Origin: SAR116 cluster bacterium AG-426-B08
GTDB taxonomy: Bacteria; Pseudomonadota; Alphaproteobacteria; Puniceispirillales; Marisalimonadaceae
NCBI GenBank assembly: GCA_003213175.1
Contig: QCNN01000005.1
Location: 1 to 64,000 of the forward strand
Reading direction: 5' to 3'
Length of the DNA stretch: 64,000 bases
Made by a program: the position numbers and the translations under genes. Shown one piece after another: positions 48,256 to 57,821 of this stretch (position 1 is its first letter; each line of letters begins with the position of its first letter). Under the pieces are notes generated by a model. It did not search any database. It had not been told where the DNA came from and saw only the letters and a program-made list of their open reading frames with translations.

Positions 48256-48870
48256 TTACTTCTTTCTTCTTTTCTCTATTTCAGCTTCTAAATCAGCCAT
48301 AGCTTTATCAGCATCTTTTTGGGTGCTTAAGATTTCATCTTGTTTTATTTGATTTAATAATTCTTGGTTCTTTTCACCAATAGGATACTCTAATAAGGTA
48401 AAATATCTGTATCTACCTTTTTCATTTATAACCTTTGATTCGGTGACCTTATAGCCAACCAAGGTAGTTTCAGGTATAAGATTTCTTGAAATTATTTCTA
48501 ATCTTTTCTTTACCTGTTCATTGTTTTGCGTTCCAGTTGTTTTTGTGTAATTGTCTATTTTAGACATAATTGTACTTTTAATAGAATCTACAAGAAGTGC
48601 TTTTCCATTCATTATCGATCTGGTTCTAGACAGATTTAAGTCAGAGGAAATACCTATTCCACATGAGTACCTTGCATCTTCATTTCCAGGTAACTTTTTG
48701 CACCAATTAGGCATTTCAGCAATGGTCTTATCAACATTATCATTTTGTACTTTAATAGCTTTTTCTTTTTGTTCTAACTTTGCTTCAGGAGAACCTGGCT
48801 TTGATGAACATGAAGATAATAACAAAATTGTTAAAACAGCACCTAAACTTAAAAAATTAATTTTTTTCAT
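48256..48870 (-). CDS. LPP20-like outer-membrane lipoprotein
   Basis: A lipoprotein of about 204 residues, start ATG at 48870, with signal peptide ending LLLSSC. It carries a conserved region typical of LPP20-like proteins: CKKLPGNEDARYSCGIGIS, then ALLVDSIKSTIMSKI, and YFTLLEYPIG. The C-terminus is a charged helix. It starts 3 bases after the upstream gene, within the same minus-strand set of envelope proteins. The function of the family is not well established. Confidence 0.75.
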   Translation of the reverse strand: MKKINFLSLGAVLTILLLSSCSSKPGSPEAKLEQKEKAIKVQNDNVDKTIAEMPNWCKKLPGNEDARYSCGIGISSDLNLSRTRSIMNGKALLVDSIKSTIMSKIDNYTKTTGTQNNEQVKKRLEIISRNLIPETTLVGYKVTESKVINEKGRYRYFTLLEYPIGEKNQELLNQIKQDEILSTQKDADKAMADLEAEIEKRRKK

Positions 48871-48872
48871 TT

Positions 48873-49656
48873 TTAATCCCTCACTATTGAATATCCTAAC
48901 CTTTGCATTTGCCATTGAGACCTACCTAGGTTTTGTAATCTTTTATATAATTCTATTATATTTTCTTCTTCCAGTATGTCTATTTTTACTTTGGATGCAA
49001 TAATAACTATAAATTCTTGAGTAATATTTTTATAAAAGTTATTTGGGAAATTCACTTTTAGCTTATAATCAGAGTTAGGAATAGAAAATTTATTTTTAGT
49101 AAAGTTATTCTTATCACTTTCATTTGGATAAAGCTTGTAATATACATTTTTTTTAATATCTGGATACCAGCCTAATACAGTTATAAAAGATTTTTTGTTA
49201 ACCTCTCCGCTTATTTGAATATTATCATTACTGTATAGAATTTTTTTGTTTTCTAATCTTACACTTAAGGCATAATTGCTATCTGCTTTTTGATTATATT
49301 GCTCTACATTTGCATTGATATTAATTACACACTCATCTTCTATAGAATCTTTATTAATAGTTTCTTTATAATTAAACTCCTTGATAAAACCTCCTTCTAC
49401 ATAATCAAATGTACTTTGATAAAATGTACAATCAGTTTTATCTTTGATTTCAGTACAAATATCTAATTGATCAGATTTAAACTTTTGAAAACCATTTTTT
49501 TGATAAAGCATTTCTTTTAGCAAGCATTAATGCTCTATCACATGCTTCTCCCTTGGATATATTCCTAGATATAAAATATCTACCTTCTGCTTTTGTCCAG
49601 TCTGCATAAACTTTAGTGGATATTAAAAATAAGAATATTAATTTATTGGCTAACAA
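48873..49656 (-). pseudogene. Exported FlgT/LPP20-like protein, broken by +1 frameshift
   Basis: The N-terminal frame holds a signal peptide (LIFLFLISTKVYA) followed by DWTKAEGRYFIS...ACDRALMLAKRNAL, resembling the FlgT N-terminal/LPP20-like module. The rest (starting near 49523) reads FQKFKSDQLDICTEI and beta-rich sequence, including a TVLGWYPD block. The frames join if one base is removed from the T7 run at 49495-49501. Start is uncertain: TTG 49656 gives a compact signal peptide and a 14-base overlap with the upstream gene; ATG 49728, 49704 and 49701 overlap far more. Full length is about 260 residues. Confidence 0.7.
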
Positions 49657-51206
49657 TAAAAACGACTGAAGGACGCATATATTTGTAAATTTCTGACGCA
49701 TCATATTTTTGAACTGAATTTGACTCATTATTTATTGGTTCATTTAAAAAATTTAAAAGAACATCTCCTGATATTGCTAAGTTTACATCTTGTACAAGAA
49801 TTCCTTTTTGTTTAAGTAAGAATTTTTTATCTAACTTTGCAAGTGACACACCAACAACAAGACCATTTTGATTAAAAACAGGTCCCCCGGAATTACCTAC
49901 ATTTAGAGTGGCGGTCATTTGGAATTCACCAGGCAACTCTCCAAAGCCAGAATTTTTACTTATTATGCCTTGTGTGATGGATGGATTATATCTGCCCAAA
50001 ATTGAAGATATAGGATATCCCATAATAAAAATTTTTTCACCAACCGTAGGTTTAGCTATTTCTTTTGTAGTCAAACTTTCATTTTTTGGAAAAGGGTTGC
50101 TTAAGACCAGTATTGCTAGATCTAAATTTTTATTTTTAGGATACCTAATTTTGTTAACTTTTCTTGTTTTTCCAAGTCCATTTCTTACAACAATGTTTTT
50201 AGATTTTTTAATTACATGTTTGTTTGTAACTATCCATTTGCCTTGATTAATAATAAATCCACTTCCTGTAAAAACTTCTTTATTGCTATCAATTATAATT
50301 TTTTCAGGTTCACTGTCAGGTTTTAAAACTTTTCTTTGAACTTTTTTAATTTTTGTTTTAGCAACATCTATTAAAACTTTGTTTTTATTTACTTTTTTCT
50401 TCACACTATCTACTTTTTTTTCTTCAATATTAAGTTTTTTGTCTGTATCTTTTGTTGCTAACCATGACAAAATTTGCTCAGATTTAAAAGAGTTTCCAGC
50501 TTCTTTAAACATTCTTGATGATTTTGTTCTTAGTTTGATAGCTTCGTCAATATTACCTTCAATCCAATTAATTTTTCCCAATAAATCAATAATCGAGGCG
50601 TTTGGTTTCTTATCAAACAAAGCATCAGTAATGATTTTTTTTTGCTTTAGATGGATTCCCATATCTTAATTTACTATTTGCATACACTCTAATGGCGTAA
50701 AGACTTTTGTTTGCTGTGTCGCGCATTAGAGCTTGTTTATAATACTTTTCTGCAACATCAGGTTGTCCATAATCGTCAAAAATTAATCCTAATGCAAGTT
50801 TGCCATCAACTGAGTCAGAATTTAGTTCTATTGCTTTTAAAGCATAATTATGAGCATCATTTAAATTACCCATTTTTATAGAGGATAATGCTAAGCCAGC
50901 GTATCCTTCATCTGAAAAATTAATAGAATTAAAAGTTGATTTTTCAAAATAATCAAATGCCTTGACTGGTTTTTCTAGAGCAAGATATATTTTACCCACT
51001 AACACTTGTGCATCAGCTGATAAATGTTTATTAGTATTTGATTTTATTTTAAGTTGTTTAAATGCTTCATCGACATTTTCTTCTTCAATAAGATCATTTA
51101 TAACTTTAAAATCATTTTTATTTATTCCATAAATAGGGTTATGTATGGTAAAAAATAACATTATAGTTAAAATTGTTGATATATATTTAAAGATAAACTT
51201 ATGCAT
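49643..51206 (-). pseudogene. Exported TPR-trypsin-like fusion protein, broken by +1 frameshift
   Basis: N-terminal half (from 51206): signal peptide, then tetratricopeptide repeats (for example AHNYALKAIELNSDSVDGKL and AEKYYKQALMRDTAN). C-terminal half (to 49643): a chymotrypsin-fold domain with triad in TNKHVIK, LDLAILVL and NVGNSGGPV, like HtrA without a PDZ domain. The frames join if one A is removed from the A9 run at 50635-50643, giving GNPSKAKKIITDALFDKKPN across the seam and about 520 residues. The start codon lies in a palindrome shared with the divergent lipoprotein gene. Confidence 0.85.
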
Positions 51207-52476
51207 TTTTTTATTAAAAATTTAATTTATTTAATATTACTTATTTTAATATCAAGTTGTCAAACACCTCGTTATCAAAAAGTATCAAAAGTTACAGATC
51301 CTTCAAAATTTTTACCTGAGGTTCAATATTCTCTGAGTGAAAATTTTAATAAAAAAGATATTAAGTGTATTTTGATTGGTAAAATCAATGATAAATCCAA
51401 AAAAACAAAGTTTAAAAATTTAAATAAAAAAAAGCTAATTAGACACGCAATCTACGGGCACTTATCACCAAAAAATTATAGAGATATAGAATTACATAGA
51501 ATTAATAGTTTTTTGATTAATAAAAAGTCATTTAAAAATATTTTAAATGAGCTTAATTGTGATGCAATCTTAGAAGGTGAGATAATAAGATTTGATAGTA
51601 ATTTTTTTCTAGCTTTTTCTTCTACAAATGTAGGTTTAAAACTCAGATTGAAGGATAAAGATGATAAAGTTTATTGGGAGGGAAGTCATATCGCATCTTC
51701 AAAAGCAGGCTCTTTCCCTCTTTCACCTATTGCAATAGCTTCAGGTTTATATTCTGCATCTATAAATAAGCGAGAAGAAACAGCTCTTCAAATGGTTGAT
51801 ACTGTTGTAAGAAGAATTATTAAAACATTACCTAATGTAACTAATCTTAATAACAACGAACAAATAATGTTTTCTACTTTTATTAATCATGAAAAACATA
51901 ACTTTGTAAATCCTAACTTTAATAAACCATTTCAATTATTTGCTAACGGTCAGTTTGATGAAGCTATAAATTTAATTGATCAATATCATGAAAAAAATAA
52001 ATTTGATGATAAACTTTTGTTTTTTAAAGGGTAGGTCATATTTACTACTGAATGAGAATGAAGCTGCATCTCAGACATTTTTAGATCTTTTGGCAATTAA
52101 AGAAAAAAGTGAGTACTTTAATGGTCTTGGTTATTCATACATGAAAATGAATAAGTCAAATAAAGCAATAGCAGCATATAATAAAGCTATTAACTTAGAT
52201 AATAAAAATAGCTTCGCATATTTTAATGCAGGTCTATTGTTTGAGAAGGGAAAACTTTATTCCGAAGCAATACGATATTACTATTCTGCAGGCACAAGTA
52301 GTATTTTAACAAAAGATTATCAAAGAGTTTTTAGCGTAAAAATTGCTTTAAAAAGATTAGCAAAATTTGATAAAAATGCTAATTCAAAAATTAAGAAAAT
52401 TGATGTGTTTCTGGATCAATTTTTGTTTAATGACGAAAAACAATATCAAATTAAAAAGGTTAGAGGTAATTATTAA
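51201..52476 (+). pseudogene. GNA1162/DUF799-like lipoprotein with TPRs, broken by +1 frameshift
   Basis: Lipoprotein signal (LILISSC) followed by a domain resembling GNA1162/DUF799 (CDAILEGEIIRFD, then VGLKLRLKDKDDKVYWEG), and a C-terminal part with TPR-like repeats (SNKAIAAYNKAINLDNKNSFAYFNAGLLFEKG). The first frame ends at TAG 52031-52033; removing one T from T6 at 52020-52025 fuses LLFLKGRSYLLLNENEAA and gives about 424 residues. Shares the ATGCAT start with the divergent TPR-trypsin gene. It is 6 bases from the MORN-caspase gene. Confidence 0.78.
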
Positions 52477-52482
52477 TTTGAT

Positions 52483-55038
52483 ATGAAGAATTATGTAATA
52501 ACATTTCTAAATTTATTTTTTTTTATTTTTATTTTTGGATGTGTTTCTTCTAATTCAGAAATAAAGAGTTTATCCTCTGCAACAAAAACTCTTACTTGTG
52601 AGTTTATTTCTTATGGTAGTGAAGAATGCAAAATTAGACGTAAAAGTGATAGTGAAATATGTGAAGACGTCAAATGTATAAAAAAGGGTGTTTGTGTTGG
52701 AAATCTGTTATCTTACCAAGATGAAATAACCTTAAGAAATATAAATTGTAATATTGAAAAAAAATATAAAAAAACTCAAATTAATTTATATTCAAAACAA
52801 AAAAACAATTTATATAACAAAAACCAAACTCATAATAAATCTTCTAAAAAAACTTATTGTAAAGGTCTAATTAAAACACTTTGGACCAATTGCTTTGCAA
52901 AGTATCAATATAAAAATGGTGATAAATACATTGGCGATTGGATGGAAGGAAAAATGCATGGCTTTGGTAGTTTAAATTTTAAAAATGGTGATAAATATAG
53001 AGGCTTTTATAAAAATAATAAAAGAGATGGAAAAGGTGTCTATAATTGGTCTAACGGAGATAGCTATGTTGGTTCCTGGAAAGAAGGTAAAGAGAGTGGA
53101 TTGGGAACATATACATGGTCTAATGGAAATAAATATGTAGGAAATCATAAAAATGGAAAAGAAGATGGTTATGGTGAATATATATATAAAAATGGTAAAA
53201 AGAAAAAAGGTTATTGGCAAGAAGGAAAATTTATCTCTAATTTAAGTTCGCAAGTTCAAAACAAAAATAATCACTCTCTTCGTGCTTTTGGCTCGGTTTT
53301 ATATTCAGACTTCAAGTTGTGTTCAAAAAAACAAATCAAATTAAAACATAATTGTTTTGGTAAAAAAATATTTAAGAATGGAATTTATACAGGTGAATTT
53401 AAAAACAATAAGTTAAATGGACTAGGTAAGTTTGAAACTTATAAAAAGGATGTATATCTCGGAGAATTTAAAAATAATAAATATTCAGGCAAAGGCAAGT
53501 ATTTTTATAACTCGGGACATAAGTTTAATGGTAACTACTTAAAAGGAAAAAGAGAAGGTTATGGCCATATAAAATATAAAGATGGAAGTGAGTATTTCGG
53601 AAATTATGTTAATGGAGAAAAAAGTGGATATGGAAAGTACTATTTTTCGAATGGGAATTCATATAAAGGGTATTTCAAAAATGGAAAATATAATGGCAAA
53701 GGAGCTTTTTACTTTGCTGATAATAGTAAATATATTGGTATGTTTAAAGATAATAAGTATCATGGTTTAGGAACTATGACACTAAAAAATGGTAAAAGTT
53801 TTAGCGGTAAATGGGCAAAAAATAAATTTTTAGGTTACACAGAACAAAAAACTTTTAAAAAAAATCAGCCTGAAATATCAGTTTCTGAATTAGAAAAGGA
53901 AAGAAAAAAAATAATATTTTTGGAAAATGAATTAGAGAGATTAAAAAAAGAAAAAAAACAAAGAGATAGAGAGCTTGAATTAGATAGAATAAAGCCATCT
54001 ATAATAATTAATTTTAAAAAGGTTACAGGTAAGCAAGGTATTTTAAAAGGAAAAATAATGGATAGTTCTGGTGTTGCAGAGCTATCTATAAATAACAAAA
54101 AAATTGATTTTAATGAAAATGGTGAATTTATTTTTTCTACATTCGTTCCTTTTGATGGCGTTGATATAAAAATTGAAGCAGTAGATATGGCAGGAATAAG
54201 TAATTCAAAAATAGTAAATTTTAAGAGAAAAATTAAAACAACAACTAATCAATTTTCATTTGAAAGATTAAATCCAATATCAAAAATGGTTAAAAAAAAT
54301 CCAAATGCAGTTGCAATAATTATTGGAATTCAGAACTATGAAAGTATAACCATTCCTGCTATTTATGCTGATAAAGATGCTTTAATGTTTAAAGATTATG
54401 CAACAGAAATTTTAGGTATTGAAGAGAAAAATATAAAATATTTCATTAATGAAAAAGCTGAATATGCAGAAATTTTATTATCGGTGAAGAGTTGGTTGCG
54501 AAGAGTTTCAAAACCTAATGAAACAGAACTTTATCTATTCTTTGCAGGTCATGGGTTGGCATCTGATAATGGGAAAAACCTATACTTACTTCCATACGAT
54601 GGAAGAAAAAGATTGCTTGAAAAAACTGCAATATTAAAAGAAGAGCTTTTTGAAGACATATTATTGTCAAAACCACGTTTTGTTAACGTTTTTTTAGATA
54701 CATGTTATAGTGGCACAACCAGAAGTTCAGAATCTTTGATTAATTCAAGACCAGTTTCAATTGTACCAAAGGTTCTAGACTTTCCAGATAATTTTACAAT
54801 TTTTGTCGCTTCTCAGGGTGATGAGACAAGTAAGCTATTAGAAGAGGCTCAGCATGGGATTTTTAGTTATTTTTTAATGAAGGGAATGGAAGGTTATGCA
54901 GACAAAAATGATGATAAAAAAATTACAGCTGGTGAATTGCATCAATACATTAAAAATAATGTAATACAACATTCCTCTGGGTCACAAAATCCTGAGTTTT
55001 TTGGAGATACAAGGAAAGTATTAATCAACTTTAATTAA
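52483..55038 (+). CDS. MORN-repeat lipoprotein with C-terminal caspase-like protease
   Basis: An 851-residue envelope protein. A probable lipoprotein signal ends at IFGC (about residue 20); a cysteine-rich region follows to about 130. Then roughly twelve MORN repeats (YxGxxxxGKxxGxG) in two blocks, about 146-258 and 297-448, a charged coiled coil (about 465-500), an Ig-like stretch (about 505-585) and a peptidase C14-type domain (about 600-851). The catalytic dyad is His690 in FAGHG and Cys741 in DTCYSG. Start ATG 52483 is 6 bases after the previous gene. This order, surface-anchored MORN plus caspase, is unusual; target is unknown. Confidence 0.9.
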   Translation: MKNYVITFLNLFFFIFIFGCVSSNSEIKSLSSATKTLTCEFISYGSEECKIRRKSDSEICEDVKCIKKGVCVGNLLSYQDEITLRNINCNIEKKYKKTQINLYSKQKNNLYNKNQTHNKSSKKTYCKGLIKTLWTNCFAKYQYKNGDKYIGDWMEGKMHGFGSLNFKNGDKYRGFYKNNKRDGKGVYNWSNGDSYVGSWKEGKESGLGTYTWSNGNKYVGNHKNGKEDGYGEYIYKNGKKKKGYWQEGKFISNLSSQVQNKNNHSLRAFGSVLYSDFKLCSKKQIKLKHNCFGKKIFKNGIYTGEFKNNKLNGLGKFETYKKDVYLGEFKNNKYSGKGKYFYNSGHKFNGNYLKGKREGYGHIKYKDGSEYFGNYVNGEKSGYGKYYFSNGNSYKGYFKNGKYNGKGAFYFADNSKYIGMFKDNKYHGLGTMTLKNGKSFSGKWAKNKFLGYTEQKTFKKNQPEISVSELEKERKKIIFLENELERLKKEKKQRDRELELDRIKPSIIINFKKVTGKQGILKGKIMDSSGVAELSINNKKIDFNENGEFIFSTFVPFDGVDIKIEAVDMAGISNSKIVNFKRKIKTTTNQFSFERLNPISKMVKKNPNAVAIIIGIQNYESITIPAIYADKDALMFKDYATEILGIEEKNIKYFINEKAEYAEILLSVKSWLRRVSKPNETELYLFFAGHGLASDNGKNLYLLPYDGRKRLLEKTAILKEELFEDILLSKPRFVNVFLDTCYSGTTRSSESLINSRPVSIVPKVLDFPDNFTIFVASQGDETSKLLEEAQHGIFSYFLMKGMEGYADKNDDKKITAGELHQYIKNNVIQHSSGSQNPEFFGDTRKVLINFN

Positions 55039-55050
55039 CTTTATCTAGGT

Positions 55051-55854
55051 TTATTGTGCTGTTAAACCACCATCTACAACTAAACTTGATCCAGTCATAA
55101 AACTTGAGTCATTTGAAGCTAAATACAAAATACCTTGAGCTATTTCATTTGGACTACCAAGTCTACCAATGGGTGTTTGTTTTATGCCTTCGTTATAAGA
55201 CTGTTTTTTTGACATATTTGGATTTTGAATTATTCTTGAATCCTCAACTTGTTTTCCCATATCAGTTTCAATTATACCAGGGTGTATTTGATTAATTCTT
55301 ATTGGATATTTTCTATTGCCATAATATATTGCCATTGATTTAGTAAATGTTGTTATTCCTCCTTTGCTCATCGAGTAAAGAGGGTCCAATCTAGAACCAA
55401 CTAACCCAGCAATTGAACTAAGATTTATGATAGAACTCATAGAATTTGAAAATTCACCGGCTCTTTTCAAGTGAGGAGTAATAAACTTTATACCAAAAAA
55501 TGTTCCCAAAAGGTTAATTGATATCAATTCAGTAAAATCTTTTGAAGTAACTTTTAAAATGTCTTTTCCAAGGTAAATACCAGCATTATTGACTAATATA
55601 TTAATCTTATTAAATTTCTGAACCTTTAGAAACTTTAAAAATGATTTCCAGTCAAGTTCTTTTGAAACATCCATTTGAAAAAAAATTGCATTTCCATATT
55701 TATTAATTTCTTTTAATGATTTTTCACCATTTTTTTTATTTTTATCTGTATAAATCACCAGCGCACCGTTTTGTACGAATAATCTAGATACTTCTAAGCC
55801 AATACCTTTGGCACCACCTGTAATGATAGCTATTTTATTATTTAATTTTTTCAT
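55051..55854 (-). CDS. Short-chain dehydrogenase/reductase
   Basis: NAD(P)-dependent oxidoreductase of 267 residues. The cofactor motif is TGGAKGIGLE at the N-terminus, then NNAGIY, the catalytic serine in INLSSIAG and the YSMSKGG tyrosine-lysine pair, and a closing MTGSSLVVDGGLT. It is convergent with the MORN-caspase gene and has 76 bases to ung upstream. Substrate cannot be inferred; FabG-like or sugar/alcohol dehydrogenase roles are possible. Confidence 0.9.
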   Translation of the reverse strand: MKKLNNKIAIITGGAKGIGLEVSRLFVQNGALVIYTDKNKKNGEKSLKEINKYGNAIFFQMDVSKELDWKSFLKFLKVQKFNKINILVNNAGIYLGKDILKVTSKDFTELISINLLGTFFGIKFITPHLKRAGEFSNSMSSIINLSSIAGLVGSRLDPLYSMSKGGITTFTKSMAIYYGNRKYPIRINQIHPGIIETDMGKQVEDSRIIQNPNMSKKQSYNEGIKQTPIGRLGSPNEIAQGILYLASNDSSFMTGSSLVVDGGLTAQ

Positions 55855-55930
55855 ACATTAATATTTAAATATTTTATCATAGAGAATTTAATTTTAGAAA
55901 CAAAATAAGATTGCTTTTAAAATTTAAAAT

Positions 55931-56626
55931 TTAATTATTCAAATCCCAATCAATAGTTTTGATATTAAACTTTTTTAAATACTCATTTGTAGTAGAAAAT
56001 GGTTTAGATCCAAAAAAACCATTTAATGCAGAGTAGGGAGAAGGATGAGGGCTTTTTATGATTAAGTTTTTTTTATTATCAATAAAATTAGCTTTTTCTT
56101 GGGCTTTTTTGCCCCAAAGTATATAAACTATATTTTTTTTAAAAGAATTTAAATTTATTAAGACTTTATCAGTAAAATTTTCCCAACCTTTGTTAGCATG
56201 TGAACCAGGTTTTCCTTTTTCAACAGTTAAGATAGAGTTTAATAAAAAAACACCCTGATTTGACCATTTCTCTAAATTACCAAAATTATTAATTTTTATT
56301 CCTAAGTCATTGTTTAATTCTTTAAAAATATTTTCTAATGAAGGAGGTTTTTTTGTACCTTTTTCAACTGAAAAGCTTAACCCATGTGCCTGACCAGGTC
56401 CATGATATGGATCTTGGCCTAGAATAACTACTTTTACATCTTTAAAATTCGTGAGTTTAAAAGCATTAAAAATTTTTTCACCAACTGGATAAATAATTTT
56501 TTGATTCAATTTTTCTTTCTTTAAAAACTTGCTCAGTTCTAACATGTAATCTTTTTCAAACTCATCAACTACTTTCCAATTTTCAAATATTTTTTTCCAA
56601 TATTCATTAAGATTATTATTTTTCAT
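55931..56626 (-). CDS. ung: Uracil-DNA glycosylase
   Basis: Removes uracil from DNA in base excision repair. Family 1 motifs are all there: the catalytic aspartate in GQDPYHGPGQAHGLSFSV, and the DNA-intercalation loop HPSPYSA (usual form HPSPLSA). At 231 residues it is normal length. Divergent from the enolase-superfamily gene with a 43-base gap. Confidence 0.96.
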   Translation of the reverse strand: MKNNNLNEYWKKIFENWKVVDEFEKDYMLELSKFLKKEKLNQKIIYPVGEKIFNAFKLTNFKDVKVVILGQDPYHGPGQAHGLSFSVEKGTKKPPSLENIFKELNNDLGIKINNFGNLEKWSNQGVFLLNSILTVEKGKPGSHANKGWENFTDKVLINLNSFKKNIVYILWGKKAQEKANFIDNKKNLIIKSPHPSPYSALNGFFGSKPFSTTNEYLKKFNIKTIDWDLNN

Positions 56627-56669
56627 AATTTAATTTTAAATTTTAATTTAATTTAGTAAATTTAAATAT

Positions 56670-57779
56670 ATGAAAATTGAAAATGTAAAGATATACGAAT
56701 TAGAAATACCATTTACTAAGTACGTCGGAGATAATAGTGGTGTATCTAGAGGGTTTCCAATTCAAAGGCAAGTTTTTGATTCATGTATAATTAAAATTTC
56801 TACAGATAATGGTTTAGTTGGTTGGGGAAGTGCCTTTGCTTATGAGTGTAGAAGGTCTGTAGCTGAATGTATTAGACACATGATAGTTCCCAAAATAATT
56901 GGTAAAAACCCTCTTCATGTCAAGCAAATCAATTTTGATCTTCAAAAACAACTTCATTTGTTTGGAAGATATGGAATAACGTTATTTGGAATAAGTGCTG
57001 TTGATTTAGCATTATGGGACCTTGTTGGTAAATATTATAATAAGTCAGTAGCTGAAGTGATTGGCAAAAAACATAATAAATCTCTTGAAGGTTATTCTAG
57101 CTTGTATCGTTATGGTGACAAAGATCAAGTTTATGAAATGGTTAAAAAATCTATCGAAGAAGGTTATAATCACATTAAATTGCATGAAATAACGGAAGAT
57201 GAAGTAAAAGCTTCTCGATTAGCTGCAGGTAATGATATCTCTATTATGCTAGATACAAATTGCCCTTGGAGTAAAGATGAAGCTCTAATAATGGCAAAAA
57301 AGCTAAGTGAGTATAATTTGCTTTGGTTAGAAGAGCCTATAAACCCTCCAGAAGATTTTGATAGCCTAAGTGATATTCGTCACCAAACAGGTATCCCAAT
57401 TGCTTCAGGAGAGAACGCTTGTACTTATTATCAGTTCAAACATATGATTGAAAAGGAAGCAATTGATTATGCTCAACCTAGTGTTACTAAAGTTGGAGGA
57501 GTGACTGAATTTCTTAAAATAATCTCATTATGTGAAGAAGAAAATGTTAAATTAATGCCTCATTCTCCATATTTTTGTCCTGGTTTTCTTGCTACTTTAC
57601 ATTTATCTCAATGTACTAAAAATTTGAGTTTAATTGAAAGATTTTATGTCAAACCAGAAGCCTATTTATATCCTGAAACTATTTTTGATCCAAAAAGTTG
57701 TCTTTTTATGCCTCCTGAAGGTATAGGTTTAGGAATTGATCCAGATCTTGATGTTATAAAAACTTATAAAGTCAATTAA
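56670..57779 (+). CDS. Enolase-superfamily enzyme (mandelate racemase/muconate lactonizing type)
   Basis: A 369-residue alpha/beta-barrel enzyme. Metal ligands are aspartate in IMLDTNCPW, glutamate in WLEEPINPP and glutamate in ASGENACTYY. The usual KxK catalytic motif reads KLH (in IKLHEI), so the second lysine is replaced by histidine, and a late histidine lies in MPHSPYFCPGF. It could be a sugar-acid dehydratase or a racemase/cycloisomerase; the altered KxK makes subgroup assignment uncertain. Confidence 0.85.
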   Translation: MKIENVKIYELEIPFTKYVGDNSGVSRGFPIQRQVFDSCIIKISTDNGLVGWGSAFAYECRRSVAECIRHMIVPKIIGKNPLHVKQINFDLQKQLHLFGRYGITLFGISAVDLALWDLVGKYYNKSVAEVIGKKHNKSLEGYSSLYRYGDKDQVYEMVKKSIEEGYNHIKLHEITEDEVKASRLAAGNDISIMLDTNCPWSKDEALIMAKKLSEYNLLWLEEPINPPEDFDSLSDIRHQTGIPIASGENACTYYQFKHMIEKEAIDYAQPSVTKVGGVTEFLKIISLCEEENVKLMPHSPYFCPGFLATLHLSQCTKNLSLIERFYVKPEAYLYPETIFDPKSCLFMPPEGIGLGIDPDLDVIKTYKVN

Positions 57780-57821
57780 TTTTTATTACTAAAAATAAAA
57801 AATATTGTTATATATAAAATA

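Noticed and set aside
52972-53220. Open frame on the minus strand within the MORN repeats
   Set aside because: Shadow of the repeated coding sequence, with no start signal and no family likeness.
56627-56669. TTTAATTTTAAATT repeats between ung and the enolase-family gene
   Set aside because: Low-complexity AT sequence; no stable hairpin or known site.
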